Of a stretch of 31,300 nt of DNA, positions 14,702-22,288 are shown one piece after another (position 1 is the stretch's first letter; each line of letters starts with the position of its first letter). The notes beneath the pieces were generated by a model. That model was not told where the DNA came from. It did not search any database and was given only the letters and a program-made list of their open reading frames with translations. Both the position numbers and the translations under genes were made by a program. Source of the stretch: Flavobacteriales bacterium UBA720 (GTDB taxonomy: Bacteria > Bacteroidota > Bacteroidia > Flavobacteriales > Weeksellaceae); the NCBI GenBank assembly GCA_002297505.1, contig DBLQ01000001.1:90545-121844 (forward strand). Reading direction: 5' to 3'.

Positions 14702-16900
14702 ATGTCAACATTAAGATTTAAAGCACTCGCTGAGCTTCCTTTCAGAAATTACAGACAAGATAATTTCGTGGAGGTTCCTGCAAAACTGTCCGAATTATTC
14801 TGTCAGAATGTTTTCTCTGAAGAGACGATGAGAGAATATCTGACCAAAGAAGCCTTCACTTCTATTATAGATGCCATTAAAAAAGGCAGTAAAATCCAGA
14901 GGCACATTGCAGACCAAGTAGCAGTGGCGATGAAAGACTGGGCAATGTCCAAAGGCGTAACACATTATACGCACTGGTTCCAGCCGCTCACAGGTGCTAC
15001 AGCCGAGAAACACGATTCTTTTTTTACACCTATCGAAGGCGGAAGAGCAATTGAACGTTTCAGCGGCGGAATGTTGATTCAGCAGGAGCCGGACGCGTCA
15101 TCGTTTCCAAATGGAGGCATCAGAAATACTTTCGAAGCCCGAGGTTATACTGCCTGGGATCCTACATCTCCTGCATTTATCATGGGTACCACGCTTTGCA
15201 TTCCTTCGATCTTTATCTCTTACACAGGTGAGACCTTGGATTATAAAACACCATTGTTGAGAGCACTGAACGCTGTGGACGAAGCAGCAACTGATGTGAT
15301 GAGATCTTATTTTGACAAGAATGTCACTAAGGTTTCCCCAACTTTGGGCTGGGAGCAGGAATATTTCTTGGTAGATACCGCTTTATATCAATCGCGTCCC
15401 GATTTGGTAATGACAGGCAAAACGTTGTTAGGCCATTCTCCCGCAAAAGGGCAGCAGCTGGACGATCACTATTTCGGTTCAATTCCTACAAGAGTGATGA
15501 ATTTTATGAAGGAACTCGAAATCGAATGCATGAAATTGGGGATTCCGGTAACCACGCGTCATAACGAGGTAGCGCCGAACCAGTTCGAACTGGCGCCGAT
15601 GTTTGAGGAAGCGAATGTCGCAGTGGATCACAATTCCCTGTTGATGGACGTGATGGCAAGAATTGCACACAGACACCACTTCCATATTTTATTTCACGAA
15701 AAACCATTTGCCGGAGTGAACGGAAGTGGAAAACATAACAACTGGTCCCTTGGAACAGACACAGGCGAAAACCTTCTGAGTCCAGGCAAAAATCCTAAGA
15801 AAAATCTTCAGTTCCTGACATTCTTTGTCAATACACTGAAGGCCGTGCATGATTATGCCGATCTGCTGAGAGCGTCTATTGCATCCGCAAGCAACGATCA
15901 CAGGCTAGGAGCTAATGAAGCGCCGCCGGCGATCATCTCCGCATTTATCGGAAGTCAGCTGTTCGGCGTTTTGGAGGAACTGGAAAAGGTGAAGGACGGC
16001 AAATTGTCGCCGGAAGAAAAAACAGACCTTAAGCTGAATGTAGTTGGTAAGATTCCTGAAATTCTTTTGGATAACACGGACAGAAACAGAACCTCGCCAT
16101 TCGCTTTCACAGGAAATAAGTTCGAGATCCGGGCAGTAGGTTCCTCTGCCAACTGTGCCGAAGTCATGACCGTGATGAATGTGATTGCAGCCAAGCAGCT
16201 TAAAACATTCAAAAAAGAAGTCGATGCTTTGATCGAGAAAGGTCTTAAGAAAGACGAAGCGATTTTCAATGTTTTGAGAGAATACATCAAGCAGTCCAAG
16301 AATATTATGTTCGAAGGCGACGGTTATTCTGAAGAGTGGGCTGACGAGGCTGCAAAAAGAGGTCTTAACAATCTTAAAACCACGCCGGAAGCGCTTAAGG
16401 AAGAATTGAACAAGAAGTTTGTAGACCTCTATGAAGAACTGGGAATATACTCGCACCGTGAGTTCGAAGCGAGGAACGAAATCAAGCTGGAAAAATACTC
16501 CACGGTGATTGATATCGAAGCTCGCGTTTTGGGAGATATCGCCAGAAATCATATCATTCCTGCTGCACTTAACTATCAGAACAGACTGATAGAAAACGTC
16601 CGAGGCTTGAAAGAAATCTTTGGTGATGAAGAATACAAATCGCTTGCAAAAGAACAGCTGAGCCTAATCTCTCAGATCTCCGCTAACGTGTCCCAAATCA
16701 AAGTTGGGGTAGATGAGTTACTTGCTGCCAAAGAACAGGCTAAAAACACTGCAGGAAGCCAGGCGCAGGCGGAAGCTTACTGTAATGCCGTTATTCCTTT
16801 CTTCGAAGTGGTGCGTGAGGCATCCGATGCGCTGGAGATGATGGTAGACGATGAGCTATGGCCAATGACCAAGTACAGAGAGCTGCTTTTCACAAGGTAA
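14702..16900 (+). CDS. glnN: Glutamine synthetase type III
   Basis: 732 residues from the ATG at 14702, preferred to a TTG at 14693; this is the usual size of type III enzymes (about 730) and far above the 470 of type I. It condenses ammonia with glutamate using ATP and is the main ammonium-assimilating enzyme of many Bacteroidota. Catalytic-domain landmarks are present: TLGWEQEYFLVD, TTRHNEVAPNQFELAPMFEE, VNGSGKHNNWSLGTDTGENL and FTGNKFEIRAVGSSANCAEV, with acidic metal ligands and the active-site His and Arg. The N-terminal opening (LRFKALAELPFRNYRQ) and the helical C-terminal part (QISANVSQIKVGVDELLAAK) are typical of type III. Monocistronic, with its own -7 box and terminator. Confidence 0.96.
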   Translation: MSTLRFKALAELPFRNYRQDNFVEVPAKLSELFCQNVFSEETMREYLTKEAFTSIIDAIKKGSKIQRHIADQVAVAMKDWAMSKGVTHYTHWFQPLTGATAEKHDSFFTPIEGGRAIERFSGGMLIQQEPDASSFPNGGIRNTFEARGYTAWDPTSPAFIMGTTLCIPSIFISYTGETLDYKTPLLRALNAVDEAATDVMRSYFDKNVTKVSPTLGWEQEYFLVDTALYQSRPDLVMTGKTLLGHSPAKGQQLDDHYFGSIPTRVMNFMKELEIECMKLGIPVTTRHNEVAPNQFELAPMFEEANVAVDHNSLLMDVMARIAHRHHFHILFHEKPFAGVNGSGKHNNWSLGTDTGENLLSPGKNPKKNLQFLTFFVNTLKAVHDYADLLRASIASASNDHRLGANEAPPAIISAFIGSQLFGVLEELEKVKDGKLSPEEKTDLKLNVVGKIPEILLDNTDRNRTSPFAFTGNKFEIRAVGSSANCAEVMTVMNVIAAKQLKTFKKEVDALIEKGLKKDEAIFNVLREYIKQSKNIMFEGDGYSEEWADEAAKRGLNNLKTTPEALKEELNKKFVDLYEELGIYSHREFEARNEIKLEKYSTVIDIEARVLGDIARNHIIPAALNYQNRLIENVRGLKEIFGDEEYKSLAKEQLSLISQISANVSQIKVGVDELLAAKEQAKNTAGSQAQAEAYCNAVIPFFEVVREASDALEMMVDDELWPMTKYRELLFTR

Positions 16901-16946
16901 TGTAGATATAAATCTACAAAAAGTTAAAGAATCTTAACTAAAAATA

Positions 16947-16980
16947 AAACCGCAAAGTCTGTAATAAGGCTTTGCGGTTT
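16947..16980 (+). terminator. Intrinsic terminator of glutamine synthetase
   Basis: An 11-bp perfect stem (AAACCGCAAAG, 16947-16957 with 16970-16980) has a 12-nt loop and is followed by ATTTTTCTTT. It lies about 45 bases after the stop. Confidence 0.88.
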
Positions 16981-17072
16981 ATTTTTCTTTAACATTCTTA
17001 AAAAGACTGTTAAAATATGTTAAACTACTTGCCACCAAATTTGATTTGAAATGCCCTTTGGTGAGTATTGGC

Positions 17073-17080
17073 TATTTTTG
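17073..17080 (+). promoter_or_regulatory. -7 element of the NlpC/P60 lipoprotein gene
   Basis: TATTTTTG fits TAnnTTTG. The ATG at 17132 gives a leader of about 45-50 nt. TTTG boxes upstream (17045-17048 and 17057-17060) are not at the ideal 19-20 spacing. Confidence 0.5.
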
Positions 17081-17131
17081 CTATGCAAATCACAAAAAAC
17101 CAACTCGAGTTTAACAAATAATTAAATATAT

Positions 17132-17791
17132 ATGAAGAAAAGAGTTCTAGTTTATATCTTATTTGTCGCCACATTTTTTTCGCTTCAGTCCTGCGTTTCT
17201 AACTATGTGGTTTCTAACAATCAAACATACAAAACTGATGCCAAGTTTGCAACGCTGGATCTTAAACCGGTAGTCAACAATACCGCACCTACCAAGACTC
17301 AAAAAGTTCTTGCTGCGATCACAAACACCAGCGCAGACATCAAAAGATCAGCGATCGAAAATGCGATCAGACACAGCAATACTATAGACAACATTCTATC
17401 CGAAGCTGAAAGTTATCTCGGTACACCGTACAGATACGGGGGAACTTCCAGAAGCGGAATCGATTGTTCAGCATTCGTGTTATCGGTTTTCGGTGCAGCT
17501 GCCGGGATGAATCTTCCAAGAGTGGCCGCAGCACAATCCCAAGAAGGCGATTCTGTACAGAAAACAGAACTTCAGAAAGGTGACCTTGTATTTTTCTCAC
17601 ATAGAGGCAGCAGAATCTCGCACGTAGGCATCGTAGAAGAGGTGACTGCAGAAGGTCAGGTCAAATTTATCCACGCCGCAACTTCCAAGGGTGTGATGGT
17701 TTCCTCGCTGGACGATAACTATTGGGGACCAAAATTCCAGTTTGCCAAGCGAATCATCAAAGAAAATACATTAAGTGTTTTAAATAATTAG
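17132..17791 (+). CDS. NlpC/P60 (C40) peptidase lipoprotein
   Basis: 219 residues. The lipoprotein signal ends in SLQSC with Cys21, so it is anchored in an envelope membrane. A low-complexity linker (22-85) precedes the C40 domain: YLGTPYRYGGTSRSGIDCSA gives catalytic Cys112, RISHVGIVEE gives His164, and FIHAATSKGV gives the third polar residue His181. Such enzymes cut D-glutamyl-diaminopimelate links in peptidoglycan stem peptides (Spr/MepS and YafL type), and so act in cell wall growth or remodelling. A single gene with its own promoter and terminator. All catalytic residues are intact. Confidence 0.93.
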   Translation: MKKRVLVYILFVATFFSLQSCVSNYVVSNNQTYKTDAKFATLDLKPVVNNTAPTKTQKVLAAITNTSADIKRSAIENAIRHSNTIDNILSEAESYLGTPYRYGGTSRSGIDCSAFVLSVFGAAAGMNLPRVAAAQSQEGDSVQKTELQKGDLVFFSHRGSRISHVGIVEEVTAEGQVKFIHAATSKGVMVSSLDDNYWGPKFQFAKRIIKENTLSVLNN

Positions 17792-17810
17792 AGAGACTGA
17801 AGATATTCAG

Positions 17811-17842
17811 AAAAAACCTCAGAAGTGATTCTGAGGTTTTTT
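17811..17842 (+). terminator. Intrinsic terminator of the NlpC/P60 gene
   Basis: A 14-bp perfect stem (AAAAAACCTCAGAA, 17811-17824 with 17829-17842) has a 4-nt GTGA loop, and the 3' arm ends in TTTTTT. Confidence 0.92.
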
Positions 17843-18185
17843 GTTGTAAAAAGTATAACGCCGGTCAGATTTATCCCTCTTACTGCACAACTCTATGACG
17901 CATTCTTAGGAGCTTATTCCCGCTTTCCGCTCATACTCCTCACGCCAGCGCATATCCCGCCGCCTGTTGCGGGGTATCCGCTGCAATCGGGGCTATGGGT
18001 TTGGTCTGTCGATCGAGATTTTCACGGAAAATCGAAGTGTTATAAATTTAAAGGAAATATTTCCGCTCCTACGGAGCTCCACACTTCTTTCTGATTTTGC
18101 TACAAACATACCGCTCCTACGGAGCTCCGCGGAGATTAATTCGATTACAAATTTTTTTAGTGCAGATTGCGCGTTCCCGCAGATG
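17843..18185. repeat. Repeat-rich intergenic DNA (about 340 bp)
   Basis: No credible gene is present. At 17919-17992 a GC-rich block has an imperfect inverted repeat (CCCGCTTTCCGC at 17919-17930 against TCCGCTGCAATCGGGG at 17977-17992) around an inner hairpin (TATCCCGC at 17953-17960 with GCGGGGTA at 17969-17976). It resembles dispersed elements I recall from Flavobacterium and Chryseobacterium genomes. Further right, the 18-mer CCGCTCCTACGGAGCTCC occurs twice (18063-18080 and 18111-18128), each able to fold as GCTCC-TAC-GGAGC. Short open frames here are by-products of the repeats. Confidence 0.65.
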
Positions 18186-19199
18186 TTAATCCACAATCAT
18201 ATCTTCGATTTTGGACTGTATTTTCGGACTTTTAAGTCTCAGGATCAGGAAATATAATTCTGGAAACTGCAGGGAGATTGCGTTCCAAGTTTGCGTCAGG
18301 CAGTAGGCATTGTCAATGCCTTGCAGAAGACTCTGCAGGAAGTGCGCTTTCCTCTGGATCAATCCGCGGAAGCCGTAAGCGCCCAGAACCTGTAAATAGC
18401 GCATCAGCTTCAGCCATTGTACCGACTGTTGAATGGCAGCTTTGTCATTCCCGTTCCAGAAAGAGAGGTAATAATCCACCATTTCATTTCGGAAGGCATC
18501 GGAAAAATTCGCTTTGGCCTGATACAGGAAGGAAACTACATCATACGCTGCCGGGCCTTCCATCGCCGACTGATAATCGATGAAGAATACCTTGTCCTGA
18601 TCATTCACCAAGATATTCCTCGACTGAAAATCCCGGATCATCAAAACCTGTGGCTGCAGGCTTTGGACCGTTTGCGCAATGATTCTGAATTCTTTCAGCA
18701 ATGTCGATTTATGGTAGTCCAGCTCCAGGATATCGACCAGGAAGTTTTTAAAATAATACAGATCGTGCGTTACAGGCAGATCATCATACTTCTCGTATTC
18801 GTAAGAATTCCGGAAATCGACTTTACCCAAGGTTTTGGTCTGCAGTTCGAACAGCTTTCCGAGACTTTCTCTGACAAGATTTTGAACACGCACACTCTCG
18901 CCTTCTTCAGCAATGATTTCCGACAGAGTTTTGCTTCCCAGAAATTCCTGAATGTAGAGATTGCGCGCATCATTGATTTTATAGATCTGAGGAGTATTGA
19001 GCTCCAGACCATGGAAGAGCGCGGTAAAATAGAAGAAAGCATCATTTTCCCTGAGATTCTCGTTGTAAGTGACTACCCATTTTTCATGGCCTGTGCTGGC
19101 AATATAATTGACACGGGATGAGCCACTCTGCGGCAAGGCCGTAAAGGAATCAGCCTTTTTCCCGGCAAAGTCTTCGAAAAAATCCTGATGATTCTGCAT
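18186..19199 (-). CDS. Aminoglycoside phosphotransferase-fold kinase, AmgK-like
   Basis: 337 residues, cytoplasmic. The kinase core is recognised from LMIRDFQSRNILVND (catalytic Asp190, Asn195) and KVFFIDYQSAMEGPAAYD (metal-binding Asp208), followed by VVSFLYQAKANF. The DFQSRN and IDYQ wording is that of the AmgK branch, sugar kinases that phosphorylate N-acetylmuramic acid or N-acetylglucosamine at the anomeric position during cell wall recycling, rather than antibiotic-resistance enzymes. The usual HRD histidine is Ile188 here. A MurU-type nucleotidyltransferase partner is not in the window. Divergent from xrtF with only 59 bases between the start codons. The fold is sure; the substrate is inferred. 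Confidence 0.82.
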   Translation of the reverse strand: MQNHQDFFEDFAGKKADSFTALPQSGSSRVNYIASTGHEKWVVTYNENLRENDAFFYFTALFHGLELNTPQIYKINDARNLYIQEFLGSKTLSEIIAEEGESVRVQNLVRESLGKLFELQTKTLGKVDFRNSYEYEKYDDLPVTHDLYYFKNFLVDILELDYHKSTLLKEFRIIAQTVQSLQPQVLMIRDFQSRNILVNDQDKVFFIDYQSAMEGPAAYDVVSFLYQAKANFSDAFRNEMVDYYLSFWNGNDKAAIQQSVQWLKLMRYLQVLGAYGFRGLIQRKAHFLQSLLQGIDNAYCLTQTWNAISLQFPELYFLILRLKSPKIQSKIEDMIVD

Positions 19200-19204
19200 G
19201 GAAA

Positions 19205-19233
19205 CAAAGTTAAATAATTAATGGATTTCCAAA
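19205..19233 (-). promoter_or_regulatory. Promoter of the AmgK-like kinase gene
   Basis: On the minus strand, TTTG (19233-19230) and TAACTTTG (19212-19205, a full TAnnTTTG match) are 17 bases apart. The -7 box ends 5 bases before the ATG at 19199, which points to a leaderless mRNA. Confidence 0.6.
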
Positions 19234-19246
19234 TGGCAAAAAAATG

Positions 19247-19254
19247 TAATTTTA
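19247..19254 (+). promoter_or_regulatory. -7-like element of xrtF
   Basis: TAATTTTA matches TAnnTTTG with one change (last base A) and ends 4 bases before the ATG at 19259. No -33 box was seen. Confidence 0.4.
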
Positions 19255-19258
19255 CGGG

Positions 19259-19789
19259 ATGAAAGATTTCCTGCCGGTTCTGAAGATTCTGCTCAGGTTT
19301 GTACTTATATACATCGGTCTTGTGCTGCTCTATCAGTTTTATCTCAATGCGTACGCGGCTGAGGTAGTAGATCCGTTCACCAGAAGTGTGGCGGTGCAGG
19401 TGGCCTGGGTGCAGGAGACTTTTGGTTTTCCCACCGTTTTGATTGACAGCATGGAACTGCACAGTGTCCTTTTTCGCACGGCAGGCCAGTTTACCACGCG
19501 TATGGTGGAAGGCTGCAATGTGATCTCGGTAGCGATTCTGTTTGCGGCATTTATTTTTGCTTTCTACAAAGGCTCAAAAACCTTCATCTTCGTACTGGCA
19601 GGATGGATTCTCCTGCATATTCTCAATGTTCTGCGAATTGCAATGCTGAACGTCATCTACCTGAAATATCCACAATATGAAAAAATTGGCCACGATTATA
19701 TTTTCCCTGCAATTATATATGGTGGTGTAGTGATCCTTTGGCTGGTGTGGATTCAGTTTTTTGCGTTAAAAAAGGGGAAGGATGCTTAG
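19259..19789 (+). CDS. xrtF: Exosortase family protein XrtF
   Basis: 176 residues with about five membrane helices. Exosortases are membrane transpeptidase-like enzymes thought to cleave C-terminal sorting signals during export. The three catalytic positions are visible: Cys86 in MVEGCNVISV, Arg126 in ILNVLRIAML and His145 in IGHDYIFP. The short length and exact wording fit the flavobacterial subfamily XrtF. The identification is supported by the next gene, which encodes the partner always listed with XrtF and overlaps it by 8 bases. No protein in the window has a PEP-CTERM-like tail, so the substrate is not visible here. The start at 19259 lies immediately after a -7-like box. Confidence 0.92.
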   Translation: MKDFLPVLKILLRFVLIYIGLVLLYQFYLNAYAAEVVDPFTRSVAVQVAWVQETFGFPTVLIDSMELHSVLFRTAGQFTTRMVEGCNVISVAILFAAFIFAFYKGSKTFIFVLAGWILLHILNVLRIAMLNVIYLKYPQYEKIGHDYIFPAIIYGGVVILWLVWIQFFALKKGKDA

Positions 19790-20207
19790 GTGGCTGTTGG
19801 TTTTAATTGGATTTGCCGGACTGATTGCAGTGCGCGGTCTGGAAGACAGCATTTTCTACGATCCGTTTTTAACATATTTCGAATCTGCAGACCATTCGGC
19901 GGTTTTTCCGGATTTTGTTTGGGGGAAACTGATCGCAGGCTATCTTTTCAGATTCTTGCTAAATACCGTTTTCTCCTTAATCATTGTCCATTTTCTGTTT
20001 CAAGATAAAGCTTGGACCAGGCAGGCACTGATCCTTATTCTACTTGTCTTTGTCCTGGTCTTCCCGATCTATCTTTACTGCATCCAGGACCGTTTTCAGT
20101 TCGGTTATCTTTTTTCGTTCTACATCAGGCGATTTGTAATTCAGCCGTTAACGCTGATTCTCGTTATTCCGATCTTTTATTACAGGAAGAAAATGCTCCA
20201 GGATTAA
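19782..20207 (+). CDS. Exosortase F system-associated membrane protein
   Basis: 141 residues with about four membrane helices (opening MLRWLLVLIGFAGLIAVRGL). The acidic-aromatic segment EDSIFYDPFLTYFES between the first two helices and the RFQFGYLFSFYIRRFVIQPL segment near the end are the recognisable features of the small protein that accompanies XrtF in flavobacteria. Its role is unknown; it may be a subunit or chaperone of the exosortase. It overlaps xrtF by 8 bases (19782-19789), a sign of translational coupling. Its stop codon shares TTAA (20204-20207) with the stop of the convergent transporter gene, leaving no room for an intrinsic terminator. Confidence 0.88.
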   Translation: MLRWLLVLIGFAGLIAVRGLEDSIFYDPFLTYFESADHSAVFPDFVWGKLIAGYLFRFLLNTVFSLIIVHFLFQDKAWTRQALILILLVFVLVFPIYLYCIQDRFQFGYLFSFYIRRFVIQPLTLILVIPIFYYRKKMLQD

Positions 20208-21199
20208 CTGTTCAGAGTATGCTTATCCGGCTGAGAGATATTCTCGCCATTCCAGTCAATTTTTTTGGTGAAGGCGTGCTGCCGGACCGGGCATTCGGAG
20301 ATCTGACAGATGGCGCAGGAGGTCGGTTTACAATCGTCCATATGAAAATTGAATTCCACTTTTCTATCCGTGTTTTCGGCGATTAACAGGATCATTTTTT
20401 CCATCTCATCATGCGCTTTTCTCAGTTCAAAATACCATGGCAAAGTAAGGTGTGCGTCAATATGAAGCCTGCTCCCGAATTGCTGGATTTTCATGTTATG
20501 AACATCGATCCATTCCGCCTGTCTGTTGTCATTGAGGAAAGTCGCCAGTCTCTCCAGCATTTCCGGATCAGCTTCGTCCATAATGCCGCTTAGTGATTTC
20601 CGGATGATTTTGTAGCCGATGACAATAATATAAAATCCAAGGATCAATGCGACCACGGCGTCTATCCAGACCAACCCTGTAAAATAAACCAAAACCAGAC
20701 TCACCACCACGCCCAAGGTGGTAATGGTATCGGACTGGAGGTGCTTCCCGGACGATACAAGCACAATCGAATTTTCTCTTTTCCCTTTCTGAATAGAGAT
20801 GTAGCCCACAATATAGTTAACGACCGCTGTTGCAGCAATGATCCAGATTCCAAGATCCAGCTTATTCAGGACTTTCCCAGAAATAAGACTGTTGGTGCCT
20901 TCATAGATGATCATTACACCGGCTATGCTGATAAGTGATCCTTCTATAGCCGAGGTCACGAACTCCACTTTCCCGTGGCCGTAAGGATGATTTTCATCTC
21001 TCGGTTTGGCTGCCAGATACAGCGCGTAAAGTCCCATAAAGGCGCTGATGACGTTTACAATGCTTTCCATAGCATCAGAAAATACTGCATCAGAATTGGT
21101 CAGTTTCCATGCCACAATCTTCCCCAGAAAAAGGACAATACCCACGACGGCGATCCACTTCTGAAATGCGATGCTGGAATAGTTCTTCTCGGTATTCAT
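20204..21199 (-). CDS. Cation diffusion facilitator family transporter
   Basis: 331 residues with six membrane helices, exporting divalent metals such as Zn2+, Fe2+ or Mn2+ against protons. The paired metal-site motifs are visible: SDAVFSDAMESIVNV in helix 2 and SGKHLQSDTITTLG in helix 5, along with the HPYGHGKVEF loop of the family. The cytoplasmic C-terminal domain (IDVHNMKIQQFGSRLHIDAH) is present. The tail carries four cysteines (290, 295, 298 and 303) in CKPTSCAICQISECPVR, likely an extra metal-binding site seen in a Bacteroidota branch. Metal specificity cannot be read with certainty. It lies 55 bases after asd with a terminator between them. Convergent with the XrtF pair. Confidence 0.93.
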   Translation of the reverse strand: MNTEKNYSSIAFQKWIAVVGIVLFLGKIVAWKLTNSDAVFSDAMESIVNVISAFMGLYALYLAAKPRDENHPYGHGKVEFVTSAIEGSLISIAGVMIIYEGTNSLISGKVLNKLDLGIWIIAATAVVNYIVGYISIQKGKRENSIVLVSSGKHLQSDTITTLGVVVSLVLVYFTGLVWIDAVVALILGFYIIVIGYKIIRKSLSGIMDEADPEMLERLATFLNDNRQAEWIDVHNMKIQQFGSRLHIDAHLTLPWYFELRKAHDEMEKMILLIAENTDRKVEFNFHMDDCKPTSCAICQISECPVRQHAFTKKIDWNGENISQPDKHTLNS

Positions 21200-21211
21200 A
21201 TTCTTATAAAA

Positions 21212-21241
21212 AAAGAATCTCCGGTTTTTCGAAGATTCTTT
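21212..21241 (-). terminator. Intrinsic terminator after asd
   Basis: A 9-bp stem (AAAGAATCT, 21212-21220 with 21233-21241) has a 12-nt loop, followed on the minus strand by a run of T. It lies between asd and the transporter gene, which may depend on read-through or on an unseen promoter. Confidence 0.75.
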
Positions 21242-21254
21242 GGATTTTGTTAGT

Positions 21255-22244
21255 TTAAACTAAGTTATGTTCTACTAAGTATTCTGCAATCTGAACGGCG
21301 TTGGTTGCAGCGCCTTTCCGTAGATTGTCTGCCACAATCCAGAGGTTGAGGGTTTTTGGCTGCGAGAGGTCTCGTCTGATTCTTCCTACAAAAACCTCAT
21401 CTTTCCCCTCGGAATAGAGCGGCATTGGATATTCGTTATTTTTTACATTATCCTGAAGCACTACGCTTGGTGTTTCTGCCAAAATCTTTCGGACTTCTTC
21501 CAGCTCAAATTCATTTTCAAATTCGATGTTGACGCTTTCCGAATGGCCGCCTTGTACAGGAACTCTTACAGCTGTTGCAGTCAGATTAAAAGTATCATCA
21601 CCCAAAATTTTCTTGGGCTCTTTCATCAGTTTAATCTCCTCTTTCGTATAATCATCATCGGCAAAAACATCGCAGTGTGGCAAAGCGTTTTTGAAGATCT
21701 GGTAAGGATAAACTTTCTCAGGAGATTCTCCAGCTATTTCAGCATTCAATTGATCAACGGCTGCTTTCCCAGTTCCTGTAACGGATTGATAAGTGGAAAC
21801 AACCACTCTTTTAATATCGTATTTAATATTCAAAGGGTGAAGGACCATTACCAATTGGATGGTGGAGCAGTTGGGATTTGCAATGATTTTGTCTTCCTTG
21901 GTCAAAACGTTCGCATTGATTTCCGGAACGACCAGTTTCTTGGTTGGATCCATTCTCCAAGCCGAAGAGTTATCAATCACGACGGTTCCAACTTCGGCAA
22001 ATTTTGGAGCATATTCCAATGAAGTATTGCCGCCGGCAGAGAAAACGGCGATCTCGGGTTTGACTGCAATAGCGTCGTCCATGCTAACGATAGTGAATTC
22101 CTTGTCCTTGAATTGGATCTTATTGCCAACAGATCTCTCTGATGCTACGGGAATCAGTTCGGTAATGGGAAGATTTCTCTCCTCCAACACCTTCAGCATA
22201 ACTTGTCCAACCATTCCGGTTGCGCCTACTACAGCTACTTTCAT
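21255..22244 (-). CDS. asd: Aspartate-semialdehyde dehydrogenase
   Basis: 329 residues, the usual length. The enzyme reduces aspartyl-4-phosphate with NADPH, feeding lysine/diaminopimelate, threonine and methionine synthesis. The Rossmann loop VVGATGMVGQ is at residues 5-14, the catalytic cysteine is Cys126 in IANPNCSTIQLVMVL, SVTGTGKAA follows, and VPVQGGHSESVNIEFE holds the active-site histidine. FSAGG and DNSSAWRMD are also typical. No frame damage. The gene is the only amino acid synthesis gene in its group; the membrane protein upstream is 44 bases away on the same strand. Confidence 0.96.
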   Translation of the reverse strand: MKVAVVGATGMVGQVMLKVLEERNLPITELIPVASERSVGNKIQFKDKEFTIVSMDDAIAVKPEIAVFSAGGNTSLEYAPKFAEVGTVVIDNSSAWRMDPTKKLVVPEINANVLTKEDKIIANPNCSTIQLVMVLHPLNIKYDIKRVVVSTYQSVTGTGKAAVDQLNAEIAGESPEKVYPYQIFKNALPHCDVFADDDYTKEEIKLMKEPKKILGDDTFNLTATAVRVPVQGGHSESVNIEFENEFELEEVRKILAETPSVVLQDNVKNNEYPMPLYSEGKDEVFVGRIRRDLSQPKTLNLWIVADNLRKGAATNAVQIAEYLVEHNLV

Positions 22245-22288
22245 TGTTTTATAATTGATAAAAGATTAATAATAATATTTGTTTTGGA

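Noticed and set aside
15905..16552. 215-codon minus-strand frame inside glutamine synthetase
   Set aside because: It is a shadow of a well-conserved gene. Its Phe/Ile-rich content comes from reverse-reading Lys/Glu codons.
17843..18185. CRISPR-like array suggested by the repeated 18-mer
   Set aside because: Only two copies, no regular unique spacers of typical length, and no cas genes in the window.
17825..18257. Open frames of 89 and 96 codons on the plus strand
   Set aside because: They run through the terminator arm and the repeat block, have no start signals, and their proline/arginine-rich content follows from the GC-rich repeats.
18417..19121. 234-codon plus-strand frame opposite the AmgK-like kinase
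   Set aside because: The minus-strand kinase has clear catalytic motifs. The plus frame has none and no promoter.
18186..19199. Antibiotic resistance aminoglycoside phosphotransferase
   Set aside because: The DFQSRN and IDYQ wording fits the AmgK-like sugar kinase branch; there is no mobile element or resistance context.
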